A stretch of DNA of 64,000 nt from Rotaria sordida (Eukaryota; Rotifera; Eurotatoria; Philodinida; Philodinidae): contig CAJNOL010000100.1 in NCBI GenBank assembly GCA_905250125.1, forward strand, positions 186,001-250,000. The letters are read 5' to 3'. A program made the translations under genes and the position numbers. Positions within the stretch are counted from its first letter, which is position 1. Each line of letters begins with the position of its first letter. The notes beneath the pieces are model-generated. The model searched no databases. It worked only from the letters and a program-made list of their open reading frames with translations, and was not told the DNA's origin. Positions 23,678 through 35,515 of the stretch are shown in pieces.

Positions 23678-26441
23678 ATGAATAATAAAGTAGGATCATT
23701 GAAAGTTAATGAAAATTTGTACAAATGTTCAGTAATTTGGCTTGATGCTTCAGCCAATAGTTCACAAGAGAATATTAACGCTCAAAAACAACTTCGAACA
23801 TCAGTTAATAATTTATTAATATTTGAAGATGATAAACAATTTCTTCAACACATTCATTCTATGTCAAAAAACGATCGTATTATATTAATTGTTAGTGGAA
23901 GATTAGGTCGAATTATTGTTCCAAAAATTGCTCAACTTCAACAAATTATTTCAATCTATGTTTATTGCCAAGACAAAAAAGCTAATGAACAATGGGCAAA
24001 ACAATTCTCTAAAGTTAGTATATTCTTTTAGTTTTCGAGATTTAACTTCAAATAACTTGTATATATGTATTTTGTGAAATAAGATCGAAAAGAAGTATTG
24101 AAGTACATAGCAGGCCTCGAAATCGGACTACTTTTTTATGCCCCGACCCGAAAGAAACTTCGTTTACAAAGATTTTTTTCTCAATAGACAGCTATTCCAC
24201 ATTTTTCGGCTTTTATAAAAAATGATGATCAAGGGGGGGGGGGGTAGCGTGGAGAAGCTTCCCTCTATCTCTCCTCAGGTGTGAGACAAATCACAGGAAA
24301 CTTTATATCAAAAAAGGATAAAACCGTCGGGCTGAGTGGCCCATTTCGTGGTCTGATACATATGATAGAAATTTACACGCGAGCTGGGCATAAGACAGGA
24401 CGGTCCTGTTGTTCTGTCTTGTCGCTCGTCATGATGGAGTAAGGCAACAGGACAGAGAAGTTGTCTTGTACCCAACTCTGATTTGTAACTCCCTCGGTTT
24501 CTCATAGACCATCACAGATTGCGGAAGTTGCTGGCCAAAAATCGTCACAGATGTTTTTGATGTACAATTATAGACAGTACATTGATAACAGCTCGTTGCA
24601 ACGTATTAACTACTTCGTTATTGTATTTCTGGAGGATTAAGTAAAAGGAGAATGAAGAAATGTGTTCCAAGCTAGACAAAATAAAACGACCTCACTATGA
24701 TGAGTAACAGTAGTTACGTCGTGTTTCACATTTTAATCCTACCAGAATTACACTAACAGCTTTTGTTTAGGTAAAAGATGTCATTGTTCGATTGGATGAT
24801 TTATTTGATCAAATTCAATCTGATCGAAAACAAATAAAGCATCATAAAATTGATGAAGAAATACCGATATGTGCATTTAATTCGAATATTTTAATTGAAG
24901 AACATTCTTCAACTGAATTAAATGGTCAATTCATACATTTTCAACTATTAATTGATTGTCTTATTCGGATGAAACCATCATTGAATGAAAAACAAGAATT
25001 TATTAGTTATTTAAAAGAAAAATTTGAAAAAAATTCTGATAATTTTAAAATTGTGGAAGAATTCGAACGTAACTATTCATCTGATCAATCCATAACATGG
25101 TATACGAGTGAAACATTTCTTTATAAAATGTTGAACAAAGCACTTCGAGTCCAAGACATTAAATTATTATATTTATTTCGATTTTTTATTCGTGATCTTG
25201 CACAACAACTAGAAAAAAATAAATGTTCATCAATTGTTCGTGTTTATCGTGGTCAAAAAATGTCAAAAAAAGAAATCGAAATGTTTCAAAATTCTGTTGG
25301 TCAATTTATTTCCATGAATTCATTTCTTTCGACAAGTCTTAAATCAGAAATAGCTGAAAATTTTATTTCTAATAATTTTTCTGATGATAATAAAAATGTT
25401 CTCTTCAAAATTGATGCAGATTCTCGATTGAAAAATATTAAAGCTTTCAGTAATATAACTACATTTAATGATTACGGAGAAGAAGAAATACTTTTCATGA
25501 TTGGTTCAATTTTTCAAGTTATTGAAATAAAACGTGATAATAATAGAATTTGGAATATTCGTTTAAGATTATGTTCTAATAATGATGATAAATTACAATC
25601 ACTTTTTGAATATATGAGAAAAAAACTCGGTAATAGAGAAACAAATTTATATATTTTTGCAGGTGTCTTACACGATATGGGTAAATTAGATTATGCTGAA
25701 AAATATTATCGTTATTATTTAAAACAATTACCTGATAAACATCCACATATTTCTGCATGTTATCATGCTTTAGGAATCGTTACAAGTGAGAAAAAAGATT
25801 TTAAATCGAGTCTGACATGGTACAACAAATTGCTCGAGATTATTAATCGAACATTGGAAAACGATGATGCAAATATTGCTAACATTTACAATAGTAGTGC
25901 TATTGTTTATCAAGAGATAGGTGATCATAATCAAGCAATTGAATCGTACAAGAAAGCATTGATTATTTGGAAGAAAACATATGGTGAAGAACATCCAGAT
26001 GTAGCTATGTGTCTTAGTAATTTGGGTAATGTCTATCAGGATCAAAAAAAATATTCGAAAGCATTAGAATGTCATCAAAAAGCATTGACTATTCATCAGA
26101 ATCATCTTCCTGTTCATCATCCTCATATTGGTACATCACACAATAATATTGGTAATAGTTATGTTTGTCTCGATCAATATGATTTGGCATTAAAACATTA
26201 TACTTCATCACTGAAAATTTATGAAAAATCTCTTCCTCCTTCTCATCTTCATTTTGCCATGACATATGAAAATATAGGTCTTATTTATGAACATCTAGAT
26301 GATTTTGAAAAAGCATTATTCAATTTTAAAAAAGCATCGAAAATCTTTTCTGATTCGTTGCCTGCTACAAATCCTAATGTGATTCGAATTGAACAAAATG
26401 TTGATCGTATATCATCGAAATTAGCAAGTACTTATTTTTGA
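23678..26441 (+). CDS. ADP-ribosyltransferase-TPR protein, complete, two exons
   Basis: Exons 23678-24013 and 24771-26441, joined at donor AAA|GTTAGT and acceptor TTTGTTTAG|GTAAAAG in phase 0, give 668 aa. Residues 1-119 form an alpha/beta domain (IILIVSGRLGRIIVPKIAQ, then IYVYCQDKKANEQWAKQF) that I recall preceding the ART domain in related bdelloid proteins. Residues about 230-385 are the ART fold with the R-S-E set: Arg272 (VRVYRGQ), SFLSTS at 297-302, and Glu349-351 (EEEILFMIGSIFQV). From about 395 come six kinesin-light-chain-like TPRs (ALGIVTSEKKDF, AIESYKKALII, CLSNLGNVYQDQ, ALECHQKALTI, ALKHYTSSLKI, ALFNFKKASKI). Known role of the fold: mono-ADP-ribosylation of protein arginines from NAD+. 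No signal peptide, so probably cytosolic. AATAAA-type signals follow at about 26458. It converges with the TIR gene 1.1 kb downstream. Confidence 0.92.
24014..24770 (+). other. Long intron of the ART-TPR gene with GC-richer insert
   Basis: 757 bp, much longer than the 50-70 bp introns typical here. About 24225-24510 includes a run of 11-12 G at 24233-24244 and GC-richer sequence with repeated cctgttgttctgtcttg / caacaggacagaga blocks that can pair. This suggests an inserted element of unknown type. A reverse-strand frame at 24308-24505 has no family signal. Confidence 0.4.
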
Positions 26442-27555
26442 AATTTTAATTTAAATAGAATAAAATTTACAACAAAAGAAAATAAAACTAATTTACTGTT
26501 CTCAATTTGTCAATTGTTCAGCAAGAAGTGAGAATGTGAGTTAGTGTTCTGCAGGAACATGACTTTTCGAAACCGAAACGGCATTTTTTTTGAAATATCC
26601 TAGACTGTTTCGAGCTCGGATAGCTGTACCTGGTATCCAATTGAAGCTCAATGACATCCGGCAGATCCCTCTATAGTCATAGTACGATGTTCAAACTTTT
26701 ATTGTATATGAAAAAGTATGCTAATTATTTCGTTTCTGCCATAAACAGCGACAAAAGAAAGATCATCTCAAATTTCACAAAAAAAAGCAGGTAATTCAGG
26801 ATTCACTTGATGTCTTTTTTGCTTCTAAAATCTGAGCAGTTTCACTAAATATACATTTGCTTGTTTTTGTGATGACGTTGGAATGAAATGCAGTATTGAT
26901 GTCAAATATCATGATTGTGGATACACACATAAATGCTTTTCTTCATCATGAGAATACATGTTCACCCTTTTAATAATTCATTTTTCTCTTCATGTATTCA
27001 ATTACTTCATCATATAATTCATCATTATTTGTCGATGAATTTTGATTAAAAATGAATCCTTTTAGTAAAACAATATCGCTTTTCACTGTTTATGACCTGT
27101 TCTCTCAAGTACAATAAATTGTTCAATCATGATCGAATCAGTTTTCGATCCTATGCTTTTATATAAATTAGCAGTTAATCTAGACATGTGTACGATACGC
27201 TTTTTATAAATAATAGAACAAAGTAAAAATATGGTTAGAAATTAATTGCAAGTCAAATGCGTTAGAATTGTCATCACATTCATCAAACACTGAGCAACAA
27301 TGAAATAAATCATGATAGATACTACTACTTCATTACTCTTAGACCTATGCGATCGCATTTTAGCACATTGAAATCTAAATTACAATGTTGAATAGAATCT
27401 ACAATTGTTGCATAGTTCAATTGCATATATCTGAAATAAAATCAATCAATATTATTTATCATAAACATATATCTATTCGGCAATGTTTTGTAAAGACTAA
27501 AAATAATATTGTATTATATTAGGTTACATCATTCTAGTGATGTAAAAGTAAGTTT
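26442..27555. other. Convergent intergenic region, no gene seen
   Basis: Separates the 3' ends of the ART-TPR gene (+) and the TIR gene (-). AATAAA-like signals lie at both edges; nothing else is recognised. Confidence 0.45.
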
Positions 27556-30500
27556 TTACATGATAGAACATGCTCGACTCTGTGGAACACTAGGTGCACT
27601 TCGAATACGTGCTGGTCGTTTTTTATGTTCGACATGTCCTAATGCTGTTGTTGGTCGTTTCATATCGAGTAAATGTTTCCGAGGTTTTTCTGTTTGAACT
27701 TCGGGTACAGCTATTTTCAATCGAGCAAGTACTTGTTCGAATTGTTTCAATGACCATATATCTTGACCATCTGGAATATTTTCATTTTGATGACGAAAAT
27801 CAATATATGGTTTTTCAGTGAAAACAAGTGCCATGGGACCTGCTGGTGGCCATGTAGTTGTATCTTCAAGTAACAATGGAATAATTGGTTTAGCAAGTGC
27901 ATCAGCCAATGACATTTCTCGTCGACAATTGATTGATTTTATATATTTTGGAGTGACACAAGCAAGTACACATTTAGCATTGCGTATTCCAGCATCGATC
28001 TTTTCAAATAGAGAATCTCCACCACCCATTTGAAATATATCAAGCCAACAACGATAGCCCAATTGTGTCAATCGTTTGTATAGAGCAACAATATCAGTTT
28101 GACGATCCCATTGATATGAAATCATTACTTGTGGGTGAGTAACAACAAGTGGAGTATCATCTTTTAATTCAACTTGTTTATTCTTATTGTCATTGGATGT
28201 TGGTTGAAGAAAGATCAAATTATCAACACGTGGTACAAACCAATTACTATATCGTTCACTGATCATATCCGGATCGGGTGCTATATGATAACGAATTTGA
28301 CCAAGAAGTTCAGTAAATTTATCTGCAGGCCAATAATTGTCCGAATTTGATTTACGATCATAAAATCGAATGTACAAATATTCACTCATGATTGGACCAA
28401 GAGCACCTTCAGGTGGCCATGTTTGTTTTTCCATTTGTAAAGGAATTATTGGTTTACCTGTATTAACACATAAATGAACCTCACGTAAACAATTATCCGA
28501 TTGATTATACGCTGAATTCATACAACAGATAACAACTTTTGCTCCACGAATACCAGCATCAATTTTAGCAAATAATTTATCACCACCACCCATCTGTCCA
28601 ATATCCATCCAACATGCATAACCAGCTTCTTCAAGATGAGTTTTGAGTGTTAGAACAGCTTTTTGACTTTCCCATTGATATGAAAGAAAGATAGGTGGAA
28701 GACGTTTGATTTCAATAGGCATATCATCAGGAATGAGTTGACCGGCTGCTGAAATTGCATCTCGAATAATTTTTGTAACATCTTGTCGACCGATTTCATC
28801 TAACATCTTAACAAGTCCATAAGTTGCTTCATCAGTTTTATGTGTCATAAACCATTCGTTCAATAAACTCATCGATGGATCAGCTTGAAGAGCCCAATGT
28901 CGTAATTCACTTGTCGAATAACCAAAACGTTTTCCAAGTAAACGCCAATCGTTATTTGCTCGATGATTCAATAATTTTGTTACCTGACTACCCCATTCAG
29001 CTGGTACATAGCTCAATGTTTTTGCATCGATTCGTTCAATTTCTCGTGCTTGTATTTGTACTTGTTCGGTGACATCATTCAAACGTGTATCAACAGAATC
29101 GACATGTGCACCAAGATTGGTCACCTATATATGTAGAGAGAGAGAGAAACAGATACTATTTTATATTCTTTATTTATTTAAAAAATGTTGACGAAACAAG
29201 CGCAATTCCTCTCGAACTGTTTGTAATTCAAGAAATATTCTGTCAAGGGACAATTCAATGCGATCGATCCATGCAATAGCAGCATCATTAGTTCTAGGAT
29301 TATTTTGACTGCTCGTTGTTAGATCGGTTAATGCTGAAGAAGTCTGTTGTTGCTCATATTGACATTGCAGCATCTATAAGAATGGAAAACGATCCTATAT
29401 ACATTCGAGAGTATTCGGATTTCGTCGTTTTCTTTTTGTATATTCTAACATAAATAGAAAACTTACTTTCAATTCTTGTCGTTTAACAACATTTGTTATA
29501 TGATGTACATCTTTCTCAGTTTTGACAACACGTTTTTCCATTTGTACAATTTCTTCACGTGTTCGATTTATTGCAGCTTGATTTTCTTCACTCATTTTAT
29601 TTCCATCAATAAAATCGATTAATGTACGACATTCAGGAAATGAATTGAATGCTTCTAAATCTTTTCGTTTAGTTTCAAGTGCTTGCTTATTTATCACACC
29701 GATTAATTGACATGCATGAAAAATTTGTTTTCGAATATCATTTGTAATTCCCGAACCACGTTTTAAAAGATCAATAAGAAATGTTAGAGACTCATTGGCT
29801 CGTTGTTCACCATCAACAATAGTCGATGCAACAAAATATTGTTGAAGACAAGTAAAAGCTGATATATTCTGTAGTTCAACAATAAAACGTAAAAGTGTAG
29901 TATAATGTTTATGAAATAGATGAGGTTGTGCATTTGCCACAACGCCGAGTCCTTGAAAAATAAGATAAAGTTCTTGTGAAGTACCTTTATGATCATTGAG
30001 TGAACCGAATATATTATTGACATGATCCTCTGTAATCAATTCAGGATGTTCTTTAGCAATGACGTAAAAGAGATTTCCTAGTGATGATACATGTCCTATA
30101 TCACCAGAAAACATGCTATTGATTAATTCATCTAGTCGAGCATGGTACGGATCTGGACGTTTAGGATAAAATGTCTAGAAAAAAAACGAAATAAAAAGGA
30201 ATGTTTGTAAATGAAAAATATTTAAAATAGTTTCATTCGTTGAATACCAGTAAATAATAGAAAAAATTTGATGCTGTAAAGCGTCTTTTTCTTTTGATAA
30301 TGAAATCTTTTGTGTAAATTAGAAATGCAACTAAAAAGTTTGTATGCATTAAGATCACAATGAAAATGCAATATTTTTGTTCATTTTTGATTTTAAAAGG
30401 TATGAAACAATCAAATATTTTCATAAAAAATCAATTAGTTTCATCAAGAACTATATTAATGAAAATAATATTGAAGTCAAACTTTGAAGGAAAATCTAAG

Positions 30501-33360
30501 AGAGAACAACTCAATAGTCCATCGTTGTAACTATTGCACCTGTTTTTTATAATATTCTTCAATATCTCTGAATCATTGTCGACTGAAATAAGCTATTGAA
30601 TTGTTTTACACGTATACTATTCAAAGCGGAAAATGAAATATTTAAAAAACAACGGAAGATGCCAGGTCATTCAATAGGTTTGCAGCTATATTAACATTAT
30701 ATATGAATTGATATTTTTTGTTCACATACAAAATTTCTTCGTTCAACTGTTGCTCCTCTTACTTTTTGTTTACGTTCTCGTCAAAAATAAATGTTTACAT
30801 GTATTTTCTTCGAGAAGACAAAAATAACGTAAAATATCTACTTACCGGCAATAGCCCAATCATATTAATTTGTTTTCGATCAAGTAAATCGTTTAGAAAA
30901 TCTTCAACATAATCAGCAGCTGCATCAGGTATTTTCATACCGACAATAAACCAAAATGCATTCCACCAATCAAAAAATGTTTTTTCATCATTATCACATG
31001 CCAATGAATGTATTTCTTTTATACATGATTCATAAAGACGAACATCAGCTTCATCCTTTAGACATTGTGCAATTTTAAACCAGAGATTCATTGCTATTAT
31101 ATGTTCGAGTGACATTTGTCCATTTTCATTTTGATATGGACGTTTAAGTGCAGTTAGAATCAATGAAGCCAATTGACGATGAATTTCTTGTGGAAAATTT
31201 TTAAGAATTTCAATATACTTTCCTAATTGTGTTGCCAAAGTCTAAATGTAAATAATTTTCGGTTAAATAACGTTTTATAGAATCGTTCTTACAATGAAGA
31301 ATGATGCCATCATTGGACTTGCTGTTTCTTTACTATCATCATCCTCATTATCGATAACTCTTTGTTCGAGTACTTTAATAAATTGAGAACAAATTTCCAT
31401 AGTAACTTGTTTTTGATCGATAAGTTCTGTCATCGGTCGTCCCATTCTATAAACATGTGTATCCCATGACTTTTTACTACTATTCTCGGTCGGTGCTGCT
31501 GACCAACGAAGTATAGCTGTTAAAGCTTCATCATGTGTTGATCGAAAAATGATGTTATTAACTTTAGCTCTATCGACAACTAATTGAAGAATATTTTCAA
31601 GTGTATCAAGATCGCTAAAATAATTTGTTTCATTTAATTTATCATAGGCAGCACATAATCGAACGAAATCTTTGAATTTTGGTGCTAATTCTTTCCATGG
31701 ATAAAAGTCAGCTTTTTCAAGTAAACGCCAAGCACATTGAGGTGCTTCCAGTACACATAAATCAAGTATGATAAGAACAAAATCAAAAAAGAGTGGTGCA
31801 AATTTTTTGTTACACTTGACCCTACCCAATTTATAAACTAAAGATGATATAACTCGTTTACATAATTCATTTCGACTATTGATATTTACTATTGGACATG
31901 TACGTATAAACATACGAATTAAAGAATCCATGATATCCATTGCCGAATCGATATGAACAATGATTACACTATCGATAAAATTGTAAGCTTTCTCGATCTG
32001 ATCAAATAATAGAAGTTTTTCAATCACAGTCGAAAATTCCGATGAATTCATTTTGAATAGATGAGCATTTTTCTTATAGGATTTAACAAGCAAATCCAGA
32101 AAGTCACTGGAAATCGGTTGTTTGACACATTCTACTAGATCAGCTTGTGCATCACTTGCATTTGAATACTCATCAAATAATGTTGGTAATGTTCGTGTCA
32201 ATGTTGATACAACACCTGACCAGACTTGTGATTGATGAGACATACGAGCAGCATACCTTTAGATACAAAAAAAAAAGAATTTATATTAACATGTTATGTA
32301 GGAATGTCTCAATATTTTTCACACTTTTGTAAAGAATAGAATTCTTAGTCAACATATAATTCGCAATCGACCTATTATTCAATATTTTCAAGAAGAATAA
32401 TTCGATTTAACAACGGATGTGAATGTAGATAAGGTATTCTATTCGTAGCTTTTCTCTTCATGCCGATTACAAAATATTATGCGCATTGATCTTATCAAAT
32501 ATCAACATTAAGTTTGAAGAAAAATTGAGAATAATCACGTTTTGATATGAAAATCGTTTGTCGGATCTAAAATCATGATCAGATCATCTTACATGGATTC
32601 TCGATGTGCTTGAAATCATATTTTTTCCTACTAATTTCGACGAGCATCTATCTACATATGTATTTTACACTTCTCAAGTTTTATCTTTTGTTTATTTTTT
32701 TTTTGATTTTGCTTATATAAATGTATTGAAATTAATTTGACGTTCTCATTATTAAATTTCTTATTCCTACTTGAAAAATTGTTGATAGGCAGGTCGCATC
32801 GTCAGCATTGTTTCTTCACGACTTAATACATTTGTATCCATTGACAATGATGAGAACATTTGTCTAGATAAAAATTCTTTCCATTTTTCTTGTGTCTGTT
32901 TATCTGTTTCTCCATTTAAAAATGAATGTTTTTGAAAACTTTGAAAAATTGATTCAATCAAATCGATCGATTTTGTCGATGATAAACGTTCACCAAGTTT
33001 AAATTTATAATAGAAAGTTTTAATACAGGCTAGATGCCATTTATGAAATATATTATTTGTATCGAGAATACGCCGCAAAATACGTACAAGATCAGTCAAT
33101 GATGGTAATGGATCATCGACTAATAATTTTACAGTGTGTTCGATAAACACAATTTTAACATCGATCGGTTCGCTATCATTTGTTGATTCTGCAAGTGCAT
33201 AATCGACAAGAGCAACTAAAACTTTGACCTTGAAATTTATAATATCACTATGTTTCTCTTCATATTCATTGAACATTTTTCGCACTTGATCATATATATT
33301 CGGCCATTGATCTTCGAACAGTTGATTATCATGAGTCAATTGTCGAATAAACTCATCCAT
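27556..33360 (-). CDS. Helical-repeat / coiled-coil / death / TIR / TIR protein with C-terminal CaaX box
   Basis: Exons (transcript order): 33360-32771, 32256-31293, 31241-30846, 30174-29467, 29124-27556. Donors are GTAGGA, GTAAGA, GTAAGT and GTAAGT; phases 2,0,0,0 all join, giving 1408 aa. Residues 1 to about 850 are helical and HEAT/ARM-like, family not recognised. About 850-920 is a coiled coil that runs smoothly across the last join. 924-1008 is a death domain (DWRLLGKRFGYSTSELRHWA). 1029 to about 1176 is TIR-1 (PIFLSYQW, MDIGQMGGGD, NCLREVHLCV, KPIIPL). 1216-1358 is TIR-2 (VMISYQW, LDIFQMGGGD, NCRREMSLAD, KPIIPL). Both TIRs keep a Glu (1101 and 1289) where SARM1-type NADases have the catalytic Glu. 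The basic tail ends CSIM, a CaaX prenylation box. Death plus TIR recalls MyD88; two TIRs plus a prenyl anchor is unusual. Inferred: a membrane-tethered immune or stress adaptor, possibly an NAD+ hydrolase. Introns 1 (514 bp) and 3 (671 bp) are long. Confidence 0.85.
29170..29373 (-). other. Candidate alternative terminal exon inside the TIR gene
   Basis: Between exons 4 and 5 (TIR exon) lies an open block directly after a good acceptor (CATTCTTATAG|ATG). It is in phase 0 with the exon-4 donor. It encodes 67 residues with amphipathic helix character (IELSLDRIFLELQTVREELR) and ends in TAA overlapped by AATAAATAAA. No donor in the right phase with a good consensus precedes the stop. Skipping the block joins the coiled coil cleanly to the TIR exon. 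So it may be an alternative last exon that gives a protein without death and TIR domains. Confidence 0.5.
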
Positions 33361-35515
33361 TCTTTACAATTCCACGTATATGTTTATTTGAATAACGACT
33401 AAATAGTTTTCGTTATCGATAAGAATGAGTAAATATCAAGAAAAACAATCCTGTTGATAAAAAGAATAACAGATCTTACCGACTGGCAGAAAAAAAGAAG
33501 TAGAAGAACTATGTTGAGAAAAGAAAAAACGACATTCTCTAATGACAATAAATAGACGAAAAGAAAAAAAAGGGAGAGAAAGAAAAACGGTAGAGTTCTT
33601 ATTTCACCAGGTAAAGAAAAGAAAAATCAAAAAATAGAACGTCATTTGCCAGTTTGATAGTTGAACACGATTTAAACGCGTAAAGCATAACTTCATAGTT
33701 TAGGAGTTTGAAATCATCATTTTAAAAATCTTATTGCTGTTATCTTGTAGAGCATACTCTAAGGTATATGAAAAAAGATTTTGTTCTATTAATAAATACT
33801 TCAAATACTGCAGTAACAAAGATGTCACTAGTAGAGAAAGAAAATTTTTCTATGTATATTGAAACAGCCTGATATATCCAAGGTTACGATGTTCTATGTG
33901 TCGTGCTTCTTTGTAGGGAGTTTAAATAAAATTGTCATATATATGACATCATCGTGCAACAAAAAATGAGTATTGTTTTCTTTCTTCAACTATTAGCTTC
34001 GGCTGTTTTTTCTGCAAAAACTAAATCCTTAAAGCTGACTCTTTATCATCTATCTAATACACATACGTTTATTTGAACAATAAAAAAAGGATTTTCAAAT
34101 AGTGATTTATTAATTAAAACTAACTATAAGCTATAACTATGGAATTTTCTTATTGATTACTAATAGTTTGGTTGCTTGTTTTTTGCATTTGCTGGCACTG
34201 GCTTCCAGAAACATTTTATTTGAAAATCTAATACATCACAGAAAATATCAAAGCGAACTGTACATTTTGATATTAAAAATTATTTCATATGTATGACTTT
34301 GGTTTGTAAGTAAATAAAACTTGAGTAAAATGTTTTTTGATCCTACGAAATAGTTGTCAATGTGCTCTTATCTATAATTACTTGGTGAATCAGATTTGTG
34401 AATATTTACGACCATCATAAGTTATCAAGACAATACAGCAAGTTCTCTTTACACTATACTGTTGAAATTTTGTATTGACAGATGAGTTAATAACTTTTAG
34501 ATCGTATTGCAATATTTATTTCTTACTGGAAGAGATTTTAATTCTTTCAAATTTGCATGTCTAGAAGAAGATTTAAGACGTGGCAGATACGGATTGAGAA
34601 TGAGACATGAGGCAAAATTTTCACAACGTATGGATATGATATGGAGAATAATTGATGAATTTCCTTGATTATTGATGATAGGTACTAGATACTCCTAATC
34701 TCTATACTATAATTTATTCCCATTGAAACAACATTGAAAAAATGTGAGATTAAGGAAGATTAAAATGGTACGTAATTATATCTAAAATGATATTTCAATC
34801 ATAGTAAAAACGATCGGTCAATGAATATCTGCGAAAATACTGATCAAATTATTATGAATAGTAGAAGCAGTCTATAGGAAAATGTTCAATATTCGATAGA
34901 AAACAACAAGAATTTCTCTTATTTCAATAGTTTTCTAAATTATTCAGCTCGAAAATTATTAATCAGCTAAACCTAGAAAAGCATGTAAATGCGTTACTCT
35001 ATGATGTTGGTCCTGACTGCATCGAAGTGCGTCCAATTAGTAACATATATTCGGAAATTGTTGTTTTCTCGGTTAATTTGAATTCTTTCTAATAAGTAAT
35101 TCGAATTCGGATAGAAAATGCTCTCTGCAATTGTTTATTGTTGGAGCTGAAAGTCGTAAGTGCTACCACCAATAATCCGAACAAACATGTGAAATGGATG
35201 ATCTTACATAGAAAAGAAACGGCTAGACGCATACATTTATTCTCTTGAGTTTGTTTTTAGTCTCAAAGAATTTTACTTAACTAGACAAATCATATTTATG
35301 AAATGAGTAAATGATTGAAAATATTCTTGTGTGAGTTGATCGTTATGCACAGTGTCTTTGTGAAAACAAAAGCACCACAATATCAAGATCTCTACATTTT
35401 CCATCCTGTTTAAAAGTGAAATTGATAAACTTTCCTTAAATCAAAATTAAAATCAATATAACAGAATCAACTGAGAATGAAACAAACGGTTAATCGTATT
35501 TATATAGTCTAGCAT
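33361..35515. other. Intergenic, no gene seen
   Basis: Upstream of the TIR gene. 33480-33650 is purine-rich. No exon recognised. Confidence 0.4.
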
